Source: Lithospermum erythrorhizon (Eukaryota; Streptophyta; Magnoliopsida; Boraginales; Boraginaceae). From it: DNA of 64,000 bases. The translations under genes and the position numbers were made by a program. The stretch covers positions 30,243 through 94,242 of the forward strand of contig JADFUC010000416.1 of assembly GCA_019722365.1 (NCBI GenBank), written 5' to 3'. Position 1 is the first letter of the stretch; each line of letters starts with the position of its first letter. The notes under the pieces are model-generated. The model had not been told where the DNA came from. It made no database searches and saw nothing but the letters and a program-made list of their open reading frames with translations. Positions 49,801 to 59,849 of the stretch are shown piece after piece.

Positions 49801-50021
49801 CTAGTACATGTGGGCGCCTAAATGTCAAAGAGACTCAGAGTCACGAATCAAGTCTGAAGCCTCGAATCCCTAAGTCTAGCGTCTGTTGTGTGTCAATTTA
49901 AGGAAATGATAGGCGATGGTCGAGCATGTCGTTGATAAATCTTCTTTGTACCTAGATAGATTTACGAGAAATTTTATTGTATTGATGCAGCATCTTTAAA
50001 ACAAATAATAAAATGCTGGCA
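46800..50021 (+). mobile_element. Long LTR X, copy 2 (3' LTR of Tat-type copy 2)
   Basis: Aligns with LTR X copies 1 and 3 through 'aaaatgcgtttggc' (48,835), 'aatcaacggttaagatcg' (48,948) and the end 'acaaataataaaatgctggc' (50,001-50,020). It is uninterrupted by the insertions seen in copy 1. The start is approximate because the neighbouring untranslated region is also shared. Short open stretches here (for example 48,968-49,207 minus) have no motifs. Confidence 0.55.
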
Positions 50022-51699
50022 GGTTAGAGTTGTATTAAAAATAAAATGAAGGGAGTAGCATATATTATAGGGCAGCGATAGAATAGGTTGGTAATTTTAT
50101 GAAGACACTTGAAATATGGAATAGTGTCCGTAAGGTGATTAAATAGTTTGTTGCACATTTTTGCAACACTTTGAGTTACATAATCAAGCTCTGAGAATAT
50201 TTATTTGTTTATTTTATTATATAAAATTATACATGAAAATTGTCATAATCTTAAGGGCAGTAGAATGTGTTTCAAGGTGTATTTATTATTTCAAATCTTG
50301 ATGCCAAAAATTCATTTTTACTGAAATGTACATATTGACATCTTGGTAGGTATGTACATATCAGGAGTTAATTTTAGATATAATCCACATTCGTCCTTGT
50401 TTTAAAGAATCAATTGATGATATAGTGTTAGACAATGTGACCATGGTACATTTTAGTCCTAGGAAGTCGCATTATTATAGATTAGTGCAAAAATTAAGCG
50501 CTTGAGTGTTAGGTATGGTTAAAAGTGACCAGATGTTGCAGGGTGGGCCTGCTGAATCTGCACAGCTTGTGGTAATGTGCGATATTTAGTGCTTTCGGGG
50601 AGCCTCTTTGCAAATATGTCGATAATAAGGAGGCCCCAGCTTATTCTTATGCCACTAATAGGGACAGGCATGCAAATGTCATGACTCTCTGAGACTATAT
50701 TTAGTAGTTAACTCCTATTTTAAGCGTCCACGCTTGAGGAATTTAAATATGCGGTAGTTGTCACTTGTTGGATAAAAGAACTTAACAGCTTGTGTGTACA
50801 CTTTGGAGTTTTAGGGAACAAATGTCTTTCTTATAGCAGAACTACTTTATGATCAGTGCGAAGCAGTGTCTTATTTGAATCGTAATTCGTTTAACTCCAG
50901 CACATATCCAAAAGCGATATTTAAGTCTCTTTGCTAGAAGGGAAGTTAGTAATGCATAAATGGTCCCGATAATGACGTTAAGTTGTATTTTGATCACTTA
51001 TTGATATACATGGCCAGAGTTTAGTCGCGTAAATTAGCGCGAAAATTTAACGCGTTAATTACACATTAACGTTTTCGTTAGATGCTACCGCTTAAAGTTG
51101 TAGCTTTGGTCATGAGAATGCAAAGTTGCTGACTTTGATCATGAAGTGAAATTACCAAAGTTGCTGGCTTTGATCCCATTAATATGAGTTTATCTCGAGA
51201 TGTTAAGATTATCTGGCGTTAGTTTGGGGGATATCTGACCCAATGTAGATTTATGAGAATAAAATCTAATGACACTTTATGAGCAAAGTATAATTTTGCT
51301 TATGGTGTCGAGCTATTTTGCAATTAACTCGCCAGACGGTGAAACTAGATTAATTTGATCCATTAATTAGAATATTGTGCCATACTGTTTATAAGATTGT
51401 CAGAAACTTTGAGCTTTTTTGATATTTTTAATTTTTGAGTTTGATCTTAAATATTTTGTTGTGTTGTATAATATTTTGTAAGCTATCGATGAAAATACGT
51501 TTAGATTAACTTTCACGTTGATATATTTTTATCAGATGTTATACTGATATAAACAAAAATATTTAGATAACTAGAAAAAATAAAGCTATCGAAAAAATTA
51601 AAAGTGAAAGAATTTAAACTTGAATAAGTATTAAAAAAACACGGAGTTCATTCAATTTTTAGTTTGACCCTTATTAAGTGAAACTGCTTGTTTGGTTTA
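50022..51699. other. 5' intergenic region of the Dof gene
   Basis: No coding sequence or transposon end was recognised. A partial duplication 'caaagttgctgactttgatc' / 'caaagttgctggctttgatc' lies at 51,121-51,175, each half a small CAAAG...CTTTG stem. It is the likely upstream regulatory region of the gene at 51,841. Confidence 0.5.
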
Positions 51700-51707
51700 A
51701 TATATAT
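51700..51707 (+). promoter_or_regulatory. Possible TATA box of the Dof gene
   Basis: 'atatatat' within 'ggtttaatatatatccac' lies 134 bases before the first ATG, leaving room for a leader of about 100 bases. AT-rich runs are common here, so this is only a positional call. Confidence 0.4.
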
Positions 51708-51840
51708 CCACAATAACCCAGTCAAGATACAGAGAAGACCTCATCAAGACTCAAAACTTGTAGCCACCTGCTCTTTGTCTGTTTACTCTTTGTATTTTCA
51801 AACGATTCTTTTTGTGTGAAGAAAGGAAGAGAAAAAACTA

Positions 51841-53157
51841 ATGCTAGGTGGTGGTAACTCTGAGAAGATGGTCGTCCTCTCTTCAACTACTACTAATGTA
51901 TGGCCAATGTTTTCTCTCTCTGTCTCTTTCTCTCTCTCCCCCTCTCTCTCTCTCTCCATCTATCAATTTATGAGACAAAATGTGACCCCATTGTTTGTTT
52001 TCTTGCACTTGGAGGGAATATTATCTATGTTCTGTTGTTCATTTTTACTATCTAAAAAACACATCAAACAAATCTAACTCATATTATTTTTTTCTTTCTT
52101 TTTTTTGGTCTCTGCATTTGGATGAATGATGCAGAATTATACAGCAGAGAACCAGAAGGGCAGTAGTTTGATTGCTTCACCAGTTATAGTAATGGAGAAA
52201 CCAAACCAAGATCAACAACAACAGCAGCATCATCCGCCCCCTCATCAACAGCAACTGAAATGCCCACGTTGTGATTCATCAAACACAAAGTTTTGCTATT
52301 ACAACAACTACAGTTTGTCACAACCAAGGCACTTTTGCAAAGCTTGTAAGCGTTATTGGACAAGAGGTGGAACCCTAAGAAATGTTCCAGTTGGTGGTGG
52401 TTGTAGGAAAAACAAAAGGGTCAAGAGGCCTTCTTCTTCCTCCTCCTCAGCCAATGAAGTTTCTTCATCATCGTTCTTATTAGCTTCAAATAATCCTAAC
52501 AATCATCACATAGATCTATCTTCTTCAATAACATCTACCCATCAACATATTAATCCGCTTTTTTATGGTTTACCCACTAACGCATCAGAGCTAAGTCTAC
52601 CTCCTTATACAAACCTTACTAGGGTTGATGGTACTTCTGCTTTTGATCAGTTTAATAATGTTCTTGGATTAGGGTTTGAGACATCTGGGATTCTGGGACT
52701 TGATCATGTTAATAGTATTCGAAACAACACCAATATTTTCAAGAATGGTTCAAATCCAATTCTTTCAAACTATCAAGTTGGTAGTGTGGTTGGATCTTCA
52801 AGTTCTTCAACTATTGCTTCTTTGGTTGGTTCTAGTCTTCAGCAGCAAAACAAGTATATTTCAGCTTCTAGTGGTGGTTTAAAAGATATGCAAGGTGGAG
52901 GGCAAAATGGTAATTTTGGTGGATTATTTACTATGGAGAATCTACGAACAGCAGAGAATGCTGTTGAAGGTGGAAGTGCAATGATGAAAGATGTGAAAAT
53001 GGAAGGAAGTCAACAAAACAGGTTTGACTGGAATAGTAATATTCCTACCCAACAAAATCAGATTCATCACCAAATCAACTCCTCATCTGATCCCTCATTG
53101 TGGAACACTAATGGTGGTAGTTCTTGGTTAGATCCTTCAGTTCCTTCTCTGATCTAA
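51841..53157 (+). CDS. Dof zinc-finger transcription factor, two exons
   Basis: Exons 51,841-51,897 and 52,135-53,157; the 237-bp intron is GT-AG and phase 0, giving 359 residues. The short first exon encodes [19 protein letters not shown]. The single Dof domain is near residues 60-112 (spliced numbering): [20 protein letters not shown], the [10 protein letters not shown] stretch, and [20 protein letters not shown]. The zinc ligands are C62, C65, C87 and C90 (C-x2-C-x21-C-x2-C), all present, and the RKNKRVKR end is a likely nuclear signal. A poly-Q/H/P stretch precedes the domain; Ser-, Asn- and Gln-rich sequence follows, ending [10 protein letters not shown]. Dof proteins are plant-specific nuclear regulators that bind AAAG-core DNA. 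A short first exon before the Dof exon is common in the family. I cannot name the subgroup member or targets. Its coding sequence is clean, unlike everything around it. Confidence 0.93.
51898..52134 (+). other. Intron of the Dof gene
   Basis: Donor AAT|gtatgg after 51,897; acceptor 'tgatgcag|AAT' at 52,134, with a T-rich tract at 52,083-52,110. The frame is preserved exactly (19 codons, then AAT TAT ACA). Retention would put the ATG at 51,841 in a frame that stops at 52,077, while the Dof frame itself stays open upstream only to ATG 52,126. Confidence 0.85.
51912..51962 (+). repeat. (CT)n microsatellite in the Dof intron
   Basis: About 50 bases of almost pure CT/TC, starting 14 bases after the splice donor. 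Confidence 0.9.
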
Positions 53158-54034
53158 AACACTCACCACATACCCAAAAAGAACATTATTCCACTTATTT
53201 ATTTTCTTCAAAACTCCCTCTATTAATTAATAACTCTCTCTTTTCCATATTTTTAACTTGGGTACTCTTATTATATCTTTTCTTCCAAATCTTGAAGACC
53301 ATAAAGGATGGGAGAGGATTGGATCCGAGCTATCATGTCAGCTGCAACAAAATAATCATAAAGATGTAGAGGCAATTTGGCTAAGATTTTATAGAACTAT
53401 TTTGCTTGTGTGACATAGAAACTTCATGCGTTTCAGCTTTAGTTCTTGAAAATCTTAGCCAAATACCACATAATGTACACTATTTGCACTGAGAGGAACC
53501 TCGGATCCTATTCATCTAATCAACGACCCAAAGCCCAAAGGAAGTTCAATGATTCATCATGAGGTGTTATCTTCATTATTTCAAGAACCAAGCTAGGGTG
53601 AATGATCTTCTTTATTTCCAGTGAGTTTTTTCATTTAACTTTTCTATGTACATAATGCATGGGACATCATCAACTATTGTAATTTAGTGTGAGGGTTTTA
53701 GCTTGGGGGAATTGGATGGTATATGGTATAGAAGGAAAGAGGGAATTTTTATATCAATATCCGCAAATCATGCATGTGTACTTTATTTTACATACAAAAC
53801 ATTACATATAGATTATTATTAATTCAATATATATATACGTGAAATCGTCATACTAGCGGCCCTCGAGGTTCCTGTCCTGAGATTTTATAAAAGAGGTAAA
53901 TCGTAGGATGTGATTCAAACCCACACCACATGTAGAGGATAGGATGCTGACATTTATATGTATTTTTACTCATTAATGTTAAAAGATCCTGGAGTACCAA
54001 ACATATATATACATTCGATAAAAAAAAATTAGTA
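53158..54034 (+). other. 3' untranslated and flanking region of the Dof gene
   Basis: Contains several A/T-rich possible polyadenylation contexts (such as 'aataatcataaag' near 53,348) but none decisive. No gene recognised. The sequence lacks the dense transposon signatures of the rest of the window up to the foldback element. Confidence 0.55.
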
Positions 54035-54043
54035 CATATATAC

Positions 54044-54975
54044 AAGTTAATTGCATTAATGGTCTCATTGAGGGTGTTGAAGTTGCACTTTCATCCCAGT
54101 AACTGGTAACATTGCAGATATGATCCTCGATAGTGTACATGAGGAGCGCATTTGATCCCTAATTTAATATACATGTTATGATTTAACGTTTTTATGGAAT
54201 TGGTGGTCATTTTTGGGGTTAAAATGTAACTTGTAAGAGTTTTGGGTGCTCCTTTGATATTTTACCACAAAAATACCCCCACTTCTCACTAATATACAAC
54301 TTTTTCCTCCAAAAGTCCCTCTTTTTTCCCTCCATAAACAACCTATATCTACCCCCACATTCCAAAATTATAAAAACACCAACAAAATCAAAATATTTCT
54401 CTAAAAATGTCACAAAGTCAAATATATTCAATTTTAGAAAGCATTAAGGATGAAGTTAGGAGGTGCCATTGTGGGTTAGTTTGAAACCCAATTATCTCAT
54501 GAAAAAATGGTGGTAGACGGTTTATTGGGTTGCAAACTAAGCTACAATGACACCTCCTAACTTCTTACTCAATGCTTTTGAAATTTGAATATATTTTATT
54601 TTGTGACATTTTTAAAGAAATATTTTAATTTTGTTCGTGTTTTATCAATTATGGGATGTGGGGAGAAGATATAGGTTGTTTAAGGAGGAAAAAAAAGGGA
54701 GTTTTGGAGGAAAAAATTGTATATTAGTGAGAGTGGGGGTATTTTCGGGATAAGACATCAAAGGAGTACCCAAAACTCTTAAAAATTATATTTTGAACCC
54801 AAAAATGACCACCAATAGCGTAAAAATGTTAAATAATAAGGTCCACATTAAATTAGGGACCAAATGCGCACCTCGTGTACACTATTAAGGACCATATCTA
54901 CAGCTAACGTTGCCATTTATTGGGATTAAAGTGCAACTTCGACACACTTACTGAGATCATTGCTGCAATTAACTC
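54044..54975. mobile_element. Foldback MULE-type non-autonomous element carrying a zf-GRF fragment
   Basis: Two arms of about 460 bp (54,044-54,510 and 54,515-54,975) are inverted copies along their whole length. The ends read AAGTTAATTGCATTAATGG and, inverted, GAGTTAATTGCAGCAATGA. Flanks catatatac (54,035-54,043) and catatatgc (54,976-54,984) form a 9-bp target duplication with one mismatch, the length made by Mutator-like transposases. Inside each arm an ATG opens a short frame; in the left arm (54,407) it runs MSQSQIYSILESIK, DEVRRCHCGLV, then NGGRRFIG, the first half of a zf-GRF domain. There is no transposase. I infer a MULE-derived miniature element that captured a gene piece. Confidence 0.8.
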
Positions 54976-55130
54976 CATATATGCCCACATAAACACACTT
55001 TCCTAGTTATTTGATATATACTGCATTCTATGGAATTTGATCCTTTGCTAACATTAATATGGTGCTAATTGGTGCTAACTTTCTTAAATATTGATCGGTC
55101 GATCATTGGAGTTGGTTGGGTTTGATCAAG

Positions 55131-55185
55131 GGTTGACCATCATCAACCGGGGGTGAAAAACGTTGACCGGCACTGACCAGTCAAC
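55131..55185. promoter_or_regulatory. Cluster of TTGAC motifs in two small inverted repeats
   Basis: GGTTGA-6-TCAACC (55,131-55,148) is followed by GTTGAC-12-GTCAAC (55,162-55,185). Three TTGAC cores match the W-box core bound by WRKY factors; chance or LTR edge sequence is equally possible. It lies just inside the start of the LTR on its right. Confidence 0.35.
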
Positions 55186-58100
55186 ATAAAAATTTTCATT
55201 ATTTATTTAAAAGGGGTACAAAATAAAATCCACTGCAGGGAAAAATTCCTCAGTGTATCTGTTTTATCGGATCGAAGAGGTACGACTGCCCCAACTATGA
55301 GTCTCTAATCATTTGCTGACGATTTGTGAGATGCTTGGCTTGCTTACTTGATTTGGTCTTGATAGAAGCTTGGTATTAGCTTGGCTTAATTTGACTTGAC
55401 TTGAACTTGACTTGATTTTGTTTGGTTTGGATAGGAGCTCTATGAGCTGGACTTAGATAGGAGCTTTATGAGCTGGATATATGTCCTGGTCTTGATGGAC
55501 TTGAGACTGGTCTGGACTTGGATATGGTCCGAGCCGGGGGCCTTAGCAGCGTATTCCGTATTGGTTGTGTTGGTATTGGACTTGATATAGTATTTTGGAC
55601 TTGATCTCCGGTTTATATTAGATTTCATGAACTTAGTGCAACTATCTTGCAGCGTGTGACTTGAGATTTATTACATAGGAGGTACTTCACCTTTTGTGGT
55701 GGGACTTAAGGGATGTTCCCTAAGTGGGTTTGAGTAGCTATGCTACTGCTCCTTGTGACTGAGTAGGTGTGCTATTTGTCTTTGGTGGGACTTTGTAGCT
55801 ATGCTACTTGTCTTTGGTGGGACTTAGTGCCTTGATATGACATTTGTCTTTGATGGGATTTGACTTGGGATAGAGCTCCGAGCTTTGTAAGCTGTGTGGA
55901 GTGATAGCAAGCAAGTTATTGAAGCAATGTACGCTTCTTGCTTGTACTACAGCGGCCTTAGCAGCTTGTTGCTGTAGTGATGAAGAGGGACTTAGTGAAA
56001 TTTGGCCTTACTTTGATTTGATTTAATCTTTGAAGCATTGTATGCTTCTAGCTTGTACCACAGTGACCTTAGCAACTTATTACTGTAGATAGTGAGACTT
56101 AGTGAGATTTAGCCTCAATTCAAACTTATAGTTTGTACTAAAGTTGTGAAGGTAGTTTGTTGCTATAGACTTAGTGAGATTTTGCCTCACTTGGATTTGA
56201 TTTAAGTTGTGAAGGACTGTATGTTTCTAGCTTATACTATAGTAGCCTTAGCAGCTTGTTGTTGTAGTGATGATTAGTATGAAGGTTAACTTTCCCAACC
56301 TTGTTGATGACACTAATCGCTCAGACTGAGACCTTAGCAGCGTGTTTCCTACCTGAAATCTAGCTATAGGGATTGAATATTCAGTATATTTCTTATATCT
56401 GGAACTTGACGAATCAAACCTGATGTTTTTTAGGTGTTCATGCAAGATTTATAAATAATTTGGTGCTTATAGCTTATTCCAGAATTATTTGCAGTGTTCT
56501 TGAGAGATCTGTGTCTGATTTTCATCAGATTTTGCTTCTAACTTGAAGAATTATTAATTTCATGCGCCTATTTAGGCTACCTGGAGGTGTTTTCCAGCCA
56601 CCTGTGGTATTTCTGCTGGTGGTTTAAAAGATTTAACTTAGAGAATTTAAGAGGTGTCCTCTATATTTTCTCAGATATTTTTTGTGTATTTTATAAATGA
56701 GAATAGGATGGAATTTTCGAAAATAAAGGGGGGTATTCATAGGCTTCTGGGCTTTGAATACTTGCTTCTGATTGGTTGGTTTGATTTCAGGTGGATCACG
56801 ATATTAACCGTTAAATTTTGAGGCAGTATCTGCACCGTCGGAGATTTAGGTATTAATTCTCCTCCAAGAATTAATATGGGCCGCCTATTTTCATAGAAAA
56901 ACAAGGTTCCGGATCTTTTCCTAGTCAAACACATTTTCATATTGACTTCTGGATCTTTTTGGAGCCCTGATTTCGAACCACATAACTTCTGGAGTATCCA
57001 TTTTGAACCCCGAAATTTTTGAAGCTTCAATTTTAGCCTCTATGGTCGATTTTCACGCAATAAAATTAGAAATTTTTATCTTCGACCCCTAAATTTAATG
57101 AATTTTTAATTCGGGCTTTTTTCCCGGAAGCCGTTGTTGTATGAGGGTTTTACATTAAATTTAGGGCTCGATTGAAAACCTTAGTCACGTGTAATTTTTT
57201 AGTGGCTCAATTTTAATTAGTTTGATTAAGTCATCTTAATCATTTTTAATTAAAATTTGATAAATTTTCACTCTCTACAGATTTTCTCCTCGAACCGGGT
57301 ACATACGTAGTAGGTGTCGGGTTCGACCAAATAGTGTTCACTTTCCAACATGAATGTAGTACATGTGGATATTTCAAGGGTTTTACTTCCAAAGATATGC
57401 CGCCTCGACATTCAATCTGGCCCATGGATGTATATTGATCATTTATTGATGAGGAATTTACTACTCATCTGATCCGCTTACTCAACGCCTCCTTTCCGAG
57501 GAGGTCCAAAGGTGGTGTTTAACCCACTGCATTTGCTGCGTGATGATTTAAGGCTAATCGTTGTCCGAGGTTATCATACACGCTATCAGATGGCTTCGGT
57601 GATGATTACCTATTTATCGGGGGCTTATCATGACGCTTTGTCGTTTATCCCTAGCCAACTCCTCACTTATAGGAGGGTCGAATTCATTTAAAGGGATTTA
57701 TTGTGACACATTTTGTGTGTCATGATCCTAATTAAGTCTCCGGCTCCTCGACTTTAATTTAAAATCCTTTACTCATGTGGGATTTAATGCCAAATCATAA
57801 ATGAATCCCATTAATCCTCTCAATTTATTAGAGAATTAATTATTCCTGCTTGATGTTAATATGATGTGATTACATGTTAAGGCCCATTTAATTTCAATTT
57901 ATTATAGAACAGCTTATCCGGATTTGATGTTAATATGATGACATATGTTAAGCACTCATTTAATTTCAATTTATTAGATAATTAAATTATTTTTTAGAGG
58001 CGTAGACTATAATTTATATTGATCCTCGAATCTCTGATTTCATGGAGTCAATATCTTCAAAATGAATTTATTATCGCTGGATATTTTAAGATGATTATCT

Positions 58101-58900
58101 TTGATCCTATGTGAATTTTCAAAATTAATCATCTAATTTTAATCTCTTTTTGGAATTTTCAGACCACTTGTCTATCAAAATGCTTCTGTGACGTATTTTT
58201 TATAAAATAAATAACTATCCCACCTATGTATGGGATTTTCGGTCAAAAAGTCATTAGGCTTCGTTTCGCTTTTGCAATTCTCAAACCTTCTTATCCGACA
58301 AGACAAGGCTAAGGGATCTCTAGGTAGCTTGGCCCATGAAATTATCTAAGGGTCGATGACTTCAAAAATTAATTTTTCATCATCCTCCCACAAGGAAGCT
58401 ACTTAATACGTGAGCTCCTCCTCTATTTTTTTCTTTTGATCTTTTACTTGCTTCTTGTAACATTATATGATCATCCATTATTAATGTGCTTTTTTCATGC
58501 CTTGGTGTTCTTGAGTCGAGTAAGCATAAAGTTGACAACTTTTTTGAGATTTTCTTCAAGTTTTCCATAAAGTGTAATACTCACCTGCTATGCATAATTT
58601 TATGTTTTTTATTTAAACCTTCTTGATGACTATGCTTGTACACGCTTACTCTGTGATGCTTAAATAATATTCCTTTGAGATAGTATAGTTAATTTGTTGA
58701 ATTGCATAATTTCGTTCGTCAAAATTTCTTCCTTGTTAGCAACCGCCCATAACGTTGTTATAAGTCGGTTTTCGAGCTTGCCTTATGCTAGAAAGATAAC
58801 ATTTCTACCTTAGTATTCTAGCACGTGGCTAGATGTGTGAGACTTCGGTATTCTGCTTGTTGGCATGGGGACCTTCACTTCGATCTTTTGATATTCATAA
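55186..58900 (-). mobile_element. Long LTR X, copy 3, inverted
   Basis: The minus strand matches LTR X copies 1 and 2: 'catgaaaatgtgtttga' type sequence read from 56,945, 'gtcaagttccagatataaga' from 56,412, and the end 'ggattttattttgtaccc' from about 55,235 down to 55,190. It contains subrepeats at 55,938-56,275 and decayed 'cttgactt' repeats at 55,330-55,440. The right limit near 58,900 is approximate. Its orientation is opposite to copy 2 on the other side of the Dof gene. Confidence 0.6.
55938..56275 (-). repeat. Subrepeats within LTR X copy 3
   Basis: Four imperfect copies of 'gcttgtactacag' with following 'ccttagcagcttgttgctgt' type sequence lie near 55,938, 56,050, 56,130 and 56,230, spaced 80-110 bp, separated by 'gacttagtgagatttggcct' variants. 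A smaller repeat 'tagctatgctac...tttggtggga' lies at 55,733-55,820. Confidence 0.65.
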
Positions 58901-59849
58901 TATGAATCGCATGGAGTAGAGAAACCAGTGTCTTCAAGATCTTGCTTCAAGCTTTTTGACCCTTACCTTCGTGTCTTGTACTTCTTCCGTATGCATTTGT
59001 ATCAAGCATCATGACTTTAAACTTGACCTTAGTCCCCAAATCCAAGGGTTTTAGTGGTGTTCTTGTATCCGTTCGAAGTTACACCCAGGGGCTGCCCCAT
59101 CTTAAGATTGTAGGCCCCCACTCAAGAGTTTGGAAGGAAGGCCTTAACTCGAGGGTTACTTGTTGTGGGCCTGCAGGAGTTGTCACGTTTCGATCTTTCT
59201 CTAAGGTTTTAGTAGCTTTCTCCTATGGTTTAAGTGTATCATACTCAACCCGACGCATTCAATTTGGTAGGTCATTAACCCATTTGGGTTTTCAAGCTCG
59301 TTGGATATTATGTATATGTTCTGACCGTCTTTAGATGTTGTTGGTCCGGATGTCCTTAATGCTTAGAGGCTGCTGGCTTAGATGATATCCTCATCAATCG
59401 GCCTTAGCAAATTTTGTAAATAAGATAACTATATTCCGCTTGAGTCGCTCTTTGGACATAATGGATAATGCTCTGGATCGGCTTAAGAGTCAAAACAATC
59501 ATGTCCGTTTAGAGGTTTGTTGACATAAGGGATATGTTTCTCGATCGGCCTTAGCAATTTTTAGTAGTCACGACGGTCTCTATCTCTATATAAATATTCA
59601 GACGTTGAATAATCGAGGCCTTATGTGCTCATGTATGATCCTCACATTTTATGACGATGTATTTCTTCTTGAACCTCGGGCAACTATGCATGGAATCTTC
59701 TCGACGCATCCCCTTCGTCAACAATTTTAAACTATTGGGACCTTAATCCTCCCAGCTTTGTAGGATAGCTTTTGGAATAGATAGTGGAGCTGTTTCCCTC
59801 CCTTGTCTTATTTTTTATGCCTCGCAGGTGCCAGATATAATCTACCCGC
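58901..59849. other. Retrotransposon-derived DNA, no readable domain
   Basis: The plus-strand open stretch at 59,011-59,334 (107 codons) has no motif, and the position between LTR X and LTR B suggests decayed untranslated retrotransposon sequence. Confidence 0.4.

Noticed and set aside
52676..52882. Second open frame inside the Dof exon
   Set aside because: Out-of-frame shadow of the Dof coding sequence with no independent motif.
59011..59334. 107-codon open stretch
   Set aside because: No motif; lies in retrotransposon-derived DNA and on the strand opposite to the neighbouring elements.
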